DNA of 64,000 nt from Shewanella aquimarina (GTDB lineage: Bacteria; Pseudomonadota; Gammaproteobacteria; Enterobacterales; Shewanellaceae), in NCBI RefSeq assembly GCF_023349185.1, contig NZ_JAKIKY010000007.1:1-64000 (forward strand), read 5' to 3'. Both the position numbers and the translations under genes were made by a program. The notes under the pieces are model-generated. The model saw nothing but the letters and a program-made list of their open reading frames with translations, was not told the origin of the DNA and searched no databases. The first letter of the stretch is position 1, and each line of letters begins with the position of its first letter. Of the stretch, positions 43,918-52,103 are shown piece by piece.

Positions 43918-44976
43918 ATGAATCAACAAGATTATCAATCACCCAACTGGCAGGCTGGCGAGATAAGGCTAGTCTGTGTCGAGCGCTGGCAGGAAACCCA
44001 TGATGTGACCAGCTTTCGCTTTCAAGGCGCCCAGCCCGTTAAATTTCATTTTAAGCCCGGGCAGTTTATCACCTTCCTGCTGGATATCGGTGGCGAGCGC
44101 CTTGCCCGCAGCTATACCATCTCCTCGTCGCCTTCCCGTCCTTACTCCTTGGTGGTGACCATTAAGCGTATTCCTGGCGGGCGCGTGTCAAACTACCTGG
44201 TCGATAACTTACAGGTGGGGCATAGTGTCAACGTGAGCGGCCCAGCTGGTGCCTTTAACCTGATCGATATTGCCGCCGATAAGTATCTTTTCTTGAGTGC
44301 CGGCAGTGGTATTACACCCATGTATTCCATGTCGCGCTGGCTGACCGACACCCAGGTTGGCAGCGATATCGCCTTCGTGCACAGTGCCAAGGCTAAGGAA
44401 GATCTGATCTTCCACGACGCCCTGCTTAAGATGGCGCAGCGTCATCCAAATATGGCATTGCACTATAGTCTGGAATCGGCCGAGGCGCTTGAGGCCTGCT
44501 CAAGCTTCGCAGGAAGGCTAAGCTTAGCCATGCTCGCCGAGGCTGTGCCCGATTTTCTCGAGCGAACCGTGTTCGTCTGTGGCCCGGAGCCTTATATGCA
44601 GGCGGCTAAGGTTATGCTGGAGGACGCAGGTTTCGACATGAGTCGTTATCATCAGGAGAGCTTCGGCGCGCCCACCTCGTCGCCCACATCGCAAGTCGAA
44701 GGGCTAGGGGATGACGCGGCCTTCATGCTGCAAATTGGCGATCTGTCCACGCCGCTAAACGAAGCACAGACGGTACTCGAAGGGATAGAGGCCAAAGGCC
44801 TGCCCATTATCGCCGCCTGTCGCTCGGGCGTCTGCGGCGCCTGTAAGTGCCAGGTGTTAAGCGGCGAGACAGAGTCCAGCAGTGAGATGACACTGACGCC
44901 AGCCGAGGTAGAGCAGGGCTTTATTCTCGCTTGCTCGACGCGAATAAGATCCGACGTGACGCTCGCCTTGGGTTAA
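43918..44976 (+). CDS. hcr: NADH oxidoreductase for hybrid cluster protein
   Basis: 352 aa. An FAD domain (RLARSYTISSSP), NAD(P)-binding domain (LSAGSGITPMYSMSRWL and VCGPEPYMQAA) and C-terminal [2Fe-2S] ferredoxin domain with CRSGVCGACKCQVLSG and a final Cys in FILACSTRI. It passes electrons from NADH to Hcp. It starts 59 bp after hcp, in the same operon. Confidence 0.95.
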   Translation: MNQQDYQSPNWQAGEIRLVCVERWQETHDVTSFRFQGAQPVKFHFKPGQFITFLLDIGGERLARSYTISSSPSRPYSLVVTIKRIPGGRVSNYLVDNLQVGHSVNVSGPAGAFNLIDIAADKYLFLSAGSGITPMYSMSRWLTDTQVGSDIAFVHSAKAKEDLIFHDALLKMAQRHPNMALHYSLESAEALEACSSFAGRLSLAMLAEAVPDFLERTVFVCGPEPYMQAAKVMLEDAGFDMSRYHQESFGAPTSSPTSQVEGLGDDAAFMLQIGDLSTPLNEAQTVLEGIEAKGLPIIAACRSGVCGACKCQVLSGETESSSEMTLTPAEVEQGFILACSTRIRSDVTLALG

Positions 44977-45099
44977 GGTTGAAAGGCTAAGCGCGTTAGG
45001 TTTGGCTTAGTGATAAGGGGGCTTTTTAAGAAGGGGATACAGTCGTAAGATTTGCGCTATGGGCGATGACACAGTATGGTTAATGTGAGGGTTAGGCGA

Positions 45100-45489
45100 A
45101 TGGCATCACGCTGGCTTAGCCCAATTCTTAGACCCTTTGTGTGGAGCGCCCTCATGGTATCGACTACGTCACAGCCTGTCGTTATAGACGACCATAGCCT
45201 TGGCCATCTCCTTTATGCCCTGATGTCGGCCTTTCCGCTTTTGTTACTGCCGCCTCTGTTTGCCTTGCTTATTAGCCTTGGGCAGAAGGGAGACAAGATG
45301 AGTAGTCTGCTCTATTCCCATATTCGTTGGCAGCGTTGGTCGATTATCTCGCTGTTTTCGCTTCTGCTGCTGGCCTACTTAATACCTCAAGCCTGGTTGG
45401 CCGTCAGCCTGTCGCTGCTGGCTCTGCTGTGGTTTTGTCATCGTACCATCAAAGGCTGGATGAATCTGGTCGATGGCCTGGCGATTTAA
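45100..45489 (+). CDS. Small membrane protein of unknown function
   Basis: 129 aa from the ATG at 45100 (GAGGG about 10 nt upstream); an ATG at 45076 is also in frame. Three hydrophobic segments are visible, about residues 40-60 (LLYALMSAFPLLLLPPLFAL), 85-100 and 100-115, with a basic start. No family was recognised. It ends before a two-way terminator shared with pheA. The frame and the membrane-protein composition support a real gene, but it could be strain-specific. Confidence 0.55.
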   Translation: MASRWLSPILRPFVWSALMVSTTSQPVVIDDHSLGHLLYALMSAFPLLLLPPLFALLISLGQKGDKMSSLLYSHIRWQRWSIISLFSLLLLAYLIPQAWLAVSLSLLALLWFCHRTIKGWMNLVDGLAI

Positions 45490-45503
45490 ATGTATGGGTA
45501 AAT

Positions 45504-45532
45504 AAAAAGAGGACCTAAGGTCCTCTTTTTTG
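45504..45532. terminator. Two-way terminator between the small membrane gene and pheA
   Basis: AGAGGACC (45508-45515) pairs with GGTCCTCT (45519-45526), with A-runs to the left and T-runs to the right. Confidence 0.88.
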
Positions 45533-45571
45533 TTTATAGATGCACTCTGGAGCCTGTTAATTAGCCAGCCG

Positions 45572-47536
45572 TTAGTCGCGGTAGGTACGAGCCAAGATGT
45601 CGCTATGGGCATTAAGCTGCTGGGGATCGCTCAAGCCCAGCACCAGGCCGTCAGCCTTGAGGGCCCTAGCGGCACTGGCCTGGCTAGCGAGTTCATCCTG
45701 CTGACAGGCATAGCGGGTATTGATGATCACCGGCAGGTGGCTCTTCTCTTTCAGGCTGATGAGCCCGGACAGATCTAAGGTCGGCCGCTGCTGCTCGTTG
45801 AAGGTTCTGATTCCGGCTTCGCTCAAGATCACCTGCTGATTACCTGCGGCCAATATGGTCTCTGCACCACCCAGCCATTCATCCAGGCTGGCCATAGTGT
45901 TGCGCTCTAAGATAACCGGCATGTGCAGCGCACCGACCTGTTCGAGCAGATCGCGATTGTGCATTTGCTTGCCACTGATCTGCAGCATGTCGGCATGATC
46001 AACGGCCAGCGGGAGTTCGCTCTCATGTTCGATGGCGACGATACAGGCCAGATCAAACTGGCTCAGAGCTCTGCGCATCTCGCTCAGCTGGCGGTTCGCC
46101 ATGGGGTTGGCATTTAACTCGCTAACGATCACGGCCTGGAAACCCGCCTCTTTTATCTGCTTGGCCAGCTGGCTGTAGTGGCCAGGCTCTTGAGTCAGAC
46201 TCAGCTGTGCCATGGCGCCAAACTGACCGTCACCTATCTGTAGCTGTCTTGTGACGACGCTGGTGATCTGTGGATGTTCGGCCAGGCTATGGCGCAGATG
46301 TTTGGCATCCAGTTTATCTCTTGCCTGTTGGTCGGCTTCGCGGCTGGTGGTGGGCTCAATCATCAGCTGACTGTTGCTCAGCTGGGTCGGGTTGACGGTT
46401 TCGCAGGGGTAACAGCCAAGTACCTTGATGAAGCGGGTAATGCGTTCCAGCTCCTTTAACGCCTGTTGCATCTGGTCGCTGGCGAGGTTGGCGTCAAGGT
46501 CCAGGTAGAACATCTCCTCCCAAGGGGTACCAGGGATAGGGCGGGATTCGAGCTTACTCATGTTGAGATCATGGGCCTTTAAGATCAGCAAGGCTTCTAC
46601 CAGGGCGCCGGGTTTCTGCCCCGTGGCCATGATAAGCGTGGTCTTGGCCGGTAGCTGTTCGGGCACTGCAATGGCCTTTCTGGCGACGACGATAAAACGG
46701 CTCTGGTTGATCTTCTGGTTGGCCAGCTCGCGATCGATGGCCTCGAGTTGATACAGGGCACCGCCTTCGACGCTGCCGATAGCGGCGACGCTGTTATCAT
46801 CGGCCTTGAGCACACGCTCCATGGCCTCGGCGCTGCTGGAGCAATATTCCAGTTTGAACTCACCGTGTTGACTCAGATAGCGACTGCACTGGCTGATAGG
46901 CTGAGGATGGGCGTAGATGGTTTTGATCTGCTTAACCTGAGTGCCAGGCTTGGCGAGCAGGCAATGGCCCACCTCTATGGTGGTTTCACCTACGATGGCA
47001 AGGCTGGTGTGTTGCAGCACATCATAGACCTCGTTGATCGAGCCTGAGGAGGTGTTTTCGATCGGCAGGAAGCCGTAGTCGGCGTGGCCCGATTCCACCG
47101 CCTGCACTATCTCATCGAAACTCTTACAACCCAGATCTTGCATGCCAACCTGACGGCGCTCGCAGTAACGAGTGGCAGCAAGATAAGAGTAGGATCCACG
47201 CGCGCCTAAGTAGGCGATGTTGTATTGCTGTTTCTGCAGGTCAGGGTTGGCGCGGCCTTGGAGGTAGGCTTGTTGGTTTAATACCGAGTCTTCGATGATG
47301 CTTTGATAGAGGGAGAGGACATAGTGAGCGTCGAGCCCCTGCTCGCGTCCCTGCTTAACCAGTCTGGCCAGCAGCTCTTTCTCTCTCTGGGTATCGCGAA
47401 TTGGGCGAATATCGACCTCTTTGCTGCGGGCGACATCTAAGCTCAGTGCCCGTCGTTTGGCCAGCAGTGCCAGCAGTTCATTGTCGAGCGCGGTGATCTG
47501 TTCCCGGGTATGGTTAAGGGGATGTGGTTTGGTCAT
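45572..47536 (-). CDS. pheA: Chorismate mutase / prephenate dehydratase with C-terminal DAHP-synthase-like domain
   Basis: 654 aa; E. coli PheA has 386. Residues ~8-95 are AroQ chorismate mutase, ~104-285 prephenate dehydratase with the catalytic motif as Ser279-Arg-Phe (usually Thr-Arg-Phe), and ~298-375 the ACT domain with GALV (310-313) and ESRP (330-333) for phenylalanine feedback. A linker (~378-420) leads to an extra domain (~425-650) resembling type I-beta DAHP synthase: ADMLQISGKQMHNRDLLEQV, SLDEWLGGAETILAAGNQQV, GIRTF ... TLDLSGL, and LPVII. The catalytic Cys, Lys and His of that enzyme are replaced, so the domain is probably regulatory or structural. Makes phenylpyruvate for phenylalanine. 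Confidence 0.93.
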   Translation of the reverse strand: MTKPHPLNHTREQITALDNELLALLAKRRALSLDVARSKEVDIRPIRDTQREKELLARLVKQGREQGLDAHYVLSLYQSIIEDSVLNQQAYLQGRANPDLQKQQYNIAYLGARGSYSYLAATRYCERRQVGMQDLGCKSFDEIVQAVESGHADYGFLPIENTSSGSINEVYDVLQHTSLAIVGETTIEVGHCLLAKPGTQVKQIKTIYAHPQPISQCSRYLSQHGEFKLEYCSSSAEAMERVLKADDNSVAAIGSVEGGALYQLEAIDRELANQKINQSRFIVVARKAIAVPEQLPAKTTLIMATGQKPGALVEALLILKAHDLNMSKLESRPIPGTPWEEMFYLDLDANLASDQMQQALKELERITRFIKVLGCYPCETVNPTQLSNSQLMIEPTTSREADQQARDKLDAKHLRHSLAEHPQITSVVTRQLQIGDGQFGAMAQLSLTQEPGHYSQLAKQIKEAGFQAVIVSELNANPMANRQLSEMRRALSQFDLACIVAIEHESELPLAVDHADMLQISGKQMHNRDLLEQVGALHMPVILERNTMASLDEWLGGAETILAAGNQQVILSEAGIRTFNEQQRPTLDLSGLISLKEKSHLPVIINTRYACQQDELASQASAARALKADGLVLGLSDPQQLNAHSDILARTYRD

Positions 47537-47576
47537 GCTGTCCTCTGTCGTTGAACGCTTCTCGATTACTCATGCA

Positions 47577-47649
47577 AATAAAAAAGCCCCCCATAAATGG
47601 GAGGCTCTGGAATTCTTACTTTCGTTTTTACACCGAAATTCCGCCTCCC
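47577..47649 (-). terminator. pheA attenuator (antiterminator and terminator)
   Basis: On the minus strand the terminator stem AGCCTCCCAT / ATGGGGGGCT (47606-47585, one G-T pair) is followed by a T-run (47584-47577). Its left arm also pairs with the sequence right after the leader stop codon: GGGAGGC-GGAATT (47649-47637) with AATTCC-aga-GCCTCCC (47614-47599). The two alternatives exclude each other, the standard layout of ribosome-controlled attenuation. Confidence 0.88.
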
Positions 47650-47702
47650 TAGAAGGGTGGAATAAAAAAGAAAGTAAAAAAAGCGTTGGTGTTCGTTTTC
47701 AT
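47649..47702 (-). CDS. pheL: pheA leader peptide
   Basis: 17 aa, MKTNTNAFFTFFFIPPF, with six Phe among ten residues; E. coli PheL is 15 aa with seven Phe. GAAGG stands 4 nt before the ATG. The stop codon lies at the start of the antiterminator arm. When charged Phe-tRNA is short the ribosome stalls on the Phe codons, the antiterminator forms and pheA is read. Too short for normal gene finding. Confidence 0.9.
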   Translation of the reverse strand: MKTNTNAFFTFFFIPPF

Positions 47703-47819
47703 AGCCTTCAAATTAAGCCTTGCTCTAAATCCTGTCAATCAAAAAAGGGATAAAGTGAGAATTTATACCTGTGGTAATAAGCGCCCCCCGTGAGCGAATT
47801 GACTTGCCACAAATAGAAA

Positions 47820-47839
47820 GCGCACCTCTTTGGGTGCGC
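47820..47839 (-). terminator. Hairpin, possible weak terminator on the minus strand
   Basis: Perfect 7-bp stem GCGCACC / GGTGCGC with a 6-nt loop; on the minus strand it is followed by TTTCTATTT. It could end a leftward transcript coming from raiA through the hairpin region before pheL begins. Confidence 0.45.
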
Positions 47840-47874
47840 CGGGAGAGTAAAAGATCAGAATTTAAGATGGGGCA

Positions 47875-48522
47875 TCCTCCTTTGCTTGTCGCCTGCAGAT
47901 GAAAAGACTGCAGCAGGTGATAAGGGAGAGGCAGCGGGCTAATCGACTAGCGGTGATCCAATGGCCTGTTAACGTCTATTACGTTGGTTTGCCTTAATTG
48001 GCTATCTGGCTGCCTCAGTTACGGAAAAAGCACTCAATATTAAAATGGGACTGCGCTCCTTTCTCACTCGTTAGGGTGCTAGGCTTCGAGATTATCTTAG
48101 CGGCAACCCTATGGCCTACTGGGGACGACTTGTTTGGCGCTATGCCTGTTTCCTATTTGGGCTAATCTTAAGCCTTAGGTTGTGTGAGTCGCCTTTAATA
48201 AATCAAACGTGAAAGTTAACGTCTTGCGTTTGGCGAATGTGACCTCTTACTCCTTCGTTGGCTTGCTTTCGACATCAGAGACGGCGCTTAATAGTAAGTA
48301 TAACAAGGGCGGACAACATAGCTAGTTCGTTAGCTGAGTTCCACGGCTTCTCATTGAATGCCTGTGGCTGATGTGGTTGTCCGTCCTCGTCTCTTGCCTG
48401 TCGCTGTACCTCGATTTAGGTGGCGATTTAACTTTCCACCAAGTTTGGGTAAGTGGCTTTTGTGCCAGTTCGTTAGCGTTCGTTCCTCGGCCTATGCCTG
48501 AGGCGATGATTCGCCACTTACC
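47875..48522. repeat. Run of long imperfect hairpins with no ORF, between pheL and raiA
   Basis: Stems (left/right arm): CCTGCAG/CTGCAG within 47875-47931; GAGGCAGC/GCTGCCTC 47928-48016; AGCACTC/GGGTGCT 48029-48080; AGGCTTcgAGATTA/TAATCTtAAGCCT 48081-48175; CTTACT/AGTAAG 48246-48298; GGGCGGACAAC/GTTGTCCGTCC 48307-48386; GGTAAGTGGC/GCCACTTACC 48448-48522. The last two share a core (AGTTCGTTAGC, then GTTCC, CGGC, ATGCCTG, GGC) although their outer stems differ. No credible protein gene is present. It could be a structured 3' tail of the raiA message, a set of small RNAs or a decayed mobile repeat; function unknown. Confidence 0.6.
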
Positions 48523-48531
48523 GTTAATCTG

Positions 48532-48906
48532 TTACGCCGCGTATTCCTCATCTAATGTTTCGTCATACTCGTCGTCGATATCGGCGCTTTCTGGCGTTGG
48601 GCTCATCGCTGGAGCCGTGTAGCGAGCTCCTTCCGGTTTGTGGCTGAGGCGATTGAGCTGTTTCTCCAATTTTTGACCCATTGCATTGATTGCTGCATAG
48701 AGATCTTTGTCTTTCGCCTGAGCAAATAAGGTGTTGCTTGGTATACCTACTGAAGCTTCTATCTTAAATCCTTGCTTCTCTTGACCTATGATTACATGTG
48801 GATTAATGAGCTGTACATCGTGTCTACTTAGCTTTTCTAAACGGCTCTCGATACGTTCACGGATAGGAGTGGTGACTTCGAAATCTTTACTTGTAATCTT
48901 TATCAT
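48532..48906 (-). CDS. raiA: Ribosome-associated inhibitor / hibernation factor
   Basis: 124 aa. The start MIKITSKDFEVTTPIRERIESRL and the core LINPHVIIGQEKQGFKIEA with AAINAMGQKLEKQLNRLSHK match E. coli RaiA (YfiA), including its acidic tail (here DIDDEYDETLDEEYAA). Short-form factor that binds the 30S A/P sites in stationary phase or cold. It lies just upstream of pheL-pheA, the same order as in E. coli, but here ~830 bp separate them. Confidence 0.93.
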   Translation of the reverse strand: MIKITSKDFEVTTPIRERIESRLEKLSRHDVQLINPHVIIGQEKQGFKIEASVGIPSNTLFAQAKDKDLYAAINAMGQKLEKQLNRLSHKPEGARYTAPAMSPTPESADIDDEYDETLDEEYAA

Positions 48907-49168
48907 ATGTCGAACCTTTCGTTGTTTCCTTGACTTCAGATTACCAATTCAGCCCCCAGAAAACGTGATCTAGATCAACTTTTGGCTGCCATTATTTTCC
49001 GTTCGTTGGTTATTTGAGCCCTTAGACAAAATTGTAAAATAAACATTAGGAATGGCTTGTTTTTATCAAATTTAGGCTGCATATTTGACTGGATAACACT
49101 GCTTACATAAATCTATTTGCCTCTCCCCATCGCTTCAAATATCATCAATTTCATTATTTTCTAAAGCG

Positions 49169-49864
49169 ATGAGTTATAAGATGTCCTCAGTAGAAAACCC
49201 TCAGTCTGGCCAGGTAAAAATTAAGGTATGGGATCTGCCTACGCGCCTGTTTCACTGGTCCATGATAGCGTTGCTCGGTGGTCTGTGGTGGAGCGCCGAG
49301 GTGGGGGAGATGCAATGGCATCAAGTATTTGCATACGGACTAATGATCTTGCTCGGTTTTCGAATTCTTTGGGGAATCGTTGGCAGTGAGACGTCGCGCT
49401 TTAGCCATTTTGTGAAATCGCCGACTCAGGTACTTGCCTATGTCAGGCAGCCCCAGCGCCGCAGCGTTGGCCATAATCCTCTGGGGGGCTATATGGTGGT
49501 GGCGATGATCTTGGTGCTGATGGTGCAGCTCACCACAGGACTATTTGCCACAGATGAGGTCTTTACCGAAGGGCCGCTATACGCTTATGTGAGCAGCGAG
49601 ACAGCCGAAACCTTGACCTTGCTGCATAAGCAAAATTTCAATTTACTCCTTCTACTGGCGGTTTTGCATATTCTTGCAGTGGTATGGCACGGCATTAAAG
49701 GCGACAAACTGGTTGGTGCCATGATCACCGGCTATAAGAGCGTCAGCCGCGAGAGCGTTACCGAGTTTAAGTTTCGCTCGGGCTTGATGGCCCTTACACT
49801 GGTGGGCGTGCTAGCAGGCCTAGTAGTGAACTATCTGATTTGGCCCATTGCGGCCATGCTGTAG
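49169..49864 (+). CDS. Cytochrome b561-family membrane protein
   Basis: 231 aa from the first ATG (an ATG at 49181 is also possible). It begins KVWDLPTRLFHWSMIALLG, the typical first helix with a haem-ligand His, and has four or five membrane segments; further candidate ligands are in QWHQVFAYGLM, LLHKQNFNLLLLLAVLHILAVVWHG. Members carry two b haems and pass electrons from quinol to periplasmic c-type cytochromes. It converges with the gene for a cytochrome c', a likely partner. Inner membrane. Confidence 0.88.
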   Translation: MSYKMSSVENPQSGQVKIKVWDLPTRLFHWSMIALLGGLWWSAEVGEMQWHQVFAYGLMILLGFRILWGIVGSETSRFSHFVKSPTQVLAYVRQPQRRSVGHNPLGGYMVVAMILVLMVQLTTGLFATDEVFTEGPLYAYVSSETAETLTLLHKQNFNLLLLLAVLHILAVVWHGIKGDKLVGAMITGYKSVSRESVTEFKFRSGLMALTLVGVLAGLVVNYLIWPIAAML

Positions 49865-49910
49865 GGCGATGGCTAACGGTAAAAGTTAGGCTAGAGAAAC
49901 AGGATAAGAA

Positions 49911-49941
49911 AAGGGGAGCTTAATTGGCTCCCCTTTTTTAT
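49911..49941. terminator. Terminator between cytochrome b561 and cytochrome c' genes
   Basis: AAGGGGAGC (49911-49919) / GCTCCCCTT (49927-49935) with flanking T-run on the plus strand and A-run on the left, so it may work both ways. Confidence 0.85.
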
Positions 49942-49978
49942 TGGCTTTCGATATTGGTCGTCAATATTCGTCTTGTTA

Positions 49979-50440
49979 TTAGTCTTTCTTGTAGATGTCG
50001 TGACAACCTTTACAGCTCTTACCTGTATTCATGAAGGCTTGCTTAATCGCATTTTTATCGTCTGATTGCGCGGCAACGGCAAGTTTGGCGGCGTTGTCTT
50101 GGAAAGTGCTCATCTTAGCGTCGAAATCGGCTTTGTCGCTCCAGATCTTCGCCAGTGCGCCAGTGTCGCCCTTGTCAGAACCGGCAACGAAACCTTCTGC
50201 TGGCAGCTTGCTCAATGCGGCAACGTTTTGCGCGCGCATGGCAAAGACTTCGGCGTCGAATGGCTTCTTGCCCTTAAGCATGGCGCCCATGTCGCCAAAG
50301 TTGTGAGCGATCAGGCCAAAAGCAGATTGACGATAATGAATGGCGTCGTCTGACTCTTTGAAGTTATTGGCTTGTACCGCTGTGGCCAGTAAGGCACTGC
50401 CGGCTAGGGCGAGCAGGCTTAATTTAAACTGTTTTTTCAT
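49979..50440 (-). CDS. Periplasmic cytochrome c' (class II)
   Basis: 153 aa from the ATG at 50440 (MKKQFKLSLLALAGSALLA), chosen because it starts the signal peptide, cleaved after AVQA. The mature protein is a four-helix bundle with a single haem site near the C-terminus, CKGCH (followed by DIYKKD). Cytochromes c' bind NO and CO and protect against nitric oxide; some work in electron transfer. Convergent with the b561 gene. No distal-ligand Met or specific substrate can be assigned. Confidence 0.92.
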   Translation of the reverse strand: MKKQFKLSLLALAGSALLATAVQANNFKESDDAIHYRQSAFGLIAHNFGDMGAMLKGKKPFDAEVFAMRAQNVAALSKLPAEGFVAGSDKGDTGALAKIWSDKADFDAKMSTFQDNAAKLAVAAQSDDKNAIKQAFMNTGKSCKGCHDIYKKD

Positions 50441-50610
50441 GGCAATCATTCTCACTACTTTGTGGATTTATGTGATCTAACGCAAACATTCTAATCGTAA
50501 TTAACTATCAGATACTATAGATTTTTCTTTAAAATGCTGGCCAAAATGTTGCCGAATGTGTCTAACTCTTGAACGCCTGACTCATCGCATCTACTGGCTC
50601 GATAGCCAGC

Positions 50611-50946
50611 GTGGCAGATTTCTTGGTACACTTCGATGTACTGGTAGGCTATGACAGCTTAGGAGCTAAAGTGCGCGCAAACTGGGATCTGGTTTTAGAA
50701 AAAGTGGTCAATCATCAAGACACCGATGCCTTGATGGATCTGTTCGATCTACTGCTCACCGAGGAGGAGCGTAGCGCCATTGCCGGGCGGCTGAAGGTAT
50801 TTCAAGCCCTGCTCTTGGGAGAGATGAGTCAGCGACAGATAGCCGCCGAATTCGAGATCAGTATTGCCACCATCACACGTTGTTCCAACTACCTCAAGCA
50901 TATGCCCACGGCTCAGCGCGAGCGTATCAAGGCGCTCATTCTCTAG
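50611..50946 (+). CDS. trpR: Trp operon repressor
   Basis: 111 aa from a GTG at 50611; an in-frame stop at 50578 limits the start, and a GTG at 50671 is the next choice, leaving the start uncertain. The family region LLTEEERSAIAGRLKVFQALLLGEMSQRQIAAEF then ISIATITRCSNYLK matches TrpR, with helix-turn-helix SQRQIAAEFEISIATITR. It represses trp (and often aroH, mtr) genes when tryptophan is bound. The stop abuts the convergent membrane-protein gene. Confidence 0.9.
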   Translation: MADFLVHFDVLVGYDSLGAKVRANWDLVLEKVVNHQDTDALMDLFDLLLTEEERSAIAGRLKVFQALLLGEMSQRQIAAEFEISIATITRCSNYLKHMPTAQRERIKALIL

Positions 50947-51327
50947 TTAGATCACCCGTATTGGCATAGGCAGTTGGGGCTTACGATAGTTGCGGCGCTG
51001 GGCCAGACGAAATAAGGCGAAACTGGCTAGCCCGGCGCCTGCAAACGAAAGATAGCTGGAGTCGCTGTGGCGAAAGACAAACAGGGCGCCCAAAAGGTAG
51101 GCGTAGGGAAGCAGGTTGTAGAGCGCATCAGGCCAGATGCCTTGCTTACGACGACTCGGTTTATCGCTGCGTCGATTCTGTGAGCGCATGTTGAAGATAC
51201 GCGCGCCGAGCAGGAAGATAATCACGCCTAAGAGCACTGGAAGGGGCGCCGGGCTCATCAGTATGGTCGTTGCTGCGATGAGCAGGTAGATGGCAGGAAG
51301 TTTTTCATAGATGGGCTGAGCAACCAT
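50947..51327 (-). CDS. Small membrane protein of unknown function
   Basis: 126 aa. Two hydrophobic stretches at about residues 10-42 (IYLLIAATTILMSPAPLPVLLGVIIFLLGARIF, probably two helices) and about 70-105, separated by a basic loop (RSQNRRSDKPSRRKQ). No family recognised. The stop codon abuts the trpR stop, and slyD lies upstream behind its own terminator. Confidence 0.65.
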   Translation of the reverse strand: MVAQPIYEKLPAIYLLIAATTILMSPAPLPVLLGVIIFLLGARIFNMRSQNRRSDKPSRRKQGIWPDALYNLLPYAYLLGALFVFRHSDSSYLSFAGAGLASFALFRLAQRRNYRKPQLPMPIRVI

Positions 51328-51375
51328 TTCGATATCCTTATCGTTTATACGCAGCTAGCTGATGTTGTCTTGAGC

Positions 51376-51422
51376 ATAAAATAAAAGAGTCGGCATCACC
51401 TAGTAAAAGGTGGCCGACTCGA
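51376..51422 (-). terminator. Terminator after slyD
   Basis: On the minus strand GAGTCGGC (51420-51413) pairs with GCCGACTC (51394-51387), with inner ACC/GGT pairing, then TTTTATTTTA. Confidence 0.75.
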
Positions 51423-51488
51423 TTCAGAATCCTACCTGAGATTGACGCCTAAGCGTCAAATTAAGGCTTTAGGTTGAGCAGCTTTAGT

Positions 51489-52103
51489 CTAGTGCTGACA
51501 GCCGCAACCGCCGTTGCCGTCACAACCTTCTTTGGCTGGCTTCTCAGGATCTTCGCTACAGCATCCGCCTTGATGAGCATGACCTTCGCCACCACAGCAA
51601 CCACCTTCATGGCTATGCTCGTGGCTGCCACAGCCGCCAGCCGCATGGATATGGCCATGGGCGATCTCTTCGGCGCTGGCATCACGAACAGAAATCACTT
51701 CGACGGTGAAGTTAAGGGTTTGACCCGCTAGTGGGTGGTTACCGTCAACGACGACGACATCGTCTTTCACTTCGGTCACTTGTACCGGACGCTGGCCCAT
51801 CTCTGTTTCGGCGATGAAACGCATGCCTGGCACGATATCTTCGATATCGCCGAAGGCTGCTAATGGGACATCTTGACGTAAACCATCGTGGTAAGGACCG
51901 TAAGCCTGCTCGGCCTCTACGGTAACTTCAAGCTTGTCGCCAACACTTTTGCCTTCGAGTGCCTGCTCAAGGCCTGGGATCATGTTTTCTGCACCGTGAA
52001 GGTATAGCATTGGCTCACCTTCAAATGAACTCTCGATCAACTCGCCTTGCTGGTTCGTTAAGCGGTAATGGATGCTAACAGCTTTGTGTTGGGTGATTAT
52101 CAT
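51489..52103 (-). CDS. slyD: FKBP-type peptidyl-prolyl isomerase SlyD
   Basis: 204 aa (E. coli 196). The FKBP part (about residues 1-70 and 125-140) is interrupted by the insert-in-flap chaperone domain (about 75-125). The C-terminal 55 residues are rich in Cys, His and Gly (GGCGSHEHSHEGGCCGGEGH ...), the metal-binding tail that delivers nickel for hydrogenase maturation. Cytoplasmic. The tail has tandem GGCC-type repeats. Confidence 0.96.
   Translation of the reverse strand: MIITQHKAVSIHYRLTNQQGELIESSFEGEPMLYLHGAENMIPGLEQALEGKSVGDKLEVTVEAEQAYGPYHDGLRQDVPLAAFGDIEDIVPGMRFIAETEMGQRPVQVTEVKDDVVVVDGNHPLAGQTLNFTVEVISVRDASAEEIAHGHIHAAGGCGSHEHSHEGGCCGGEGHAHQGGCCSEDPEKPAKEGCDGNGGCGCQH

Noticed and set aside
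48307..48522. Integron attC sites
   Set aside because: The units are imperfect hairpins of about the right size, but the RYYYAAC / GTTRRRY core pair at the ends is not present and there are no gene cassettes or integrase.
48371..48622. Open frame of 83 codons on the plus strand
   Set aside because: It crosses the hairpin region and the end of raiA on the other strand; the product looks random and no ribosome site is present.
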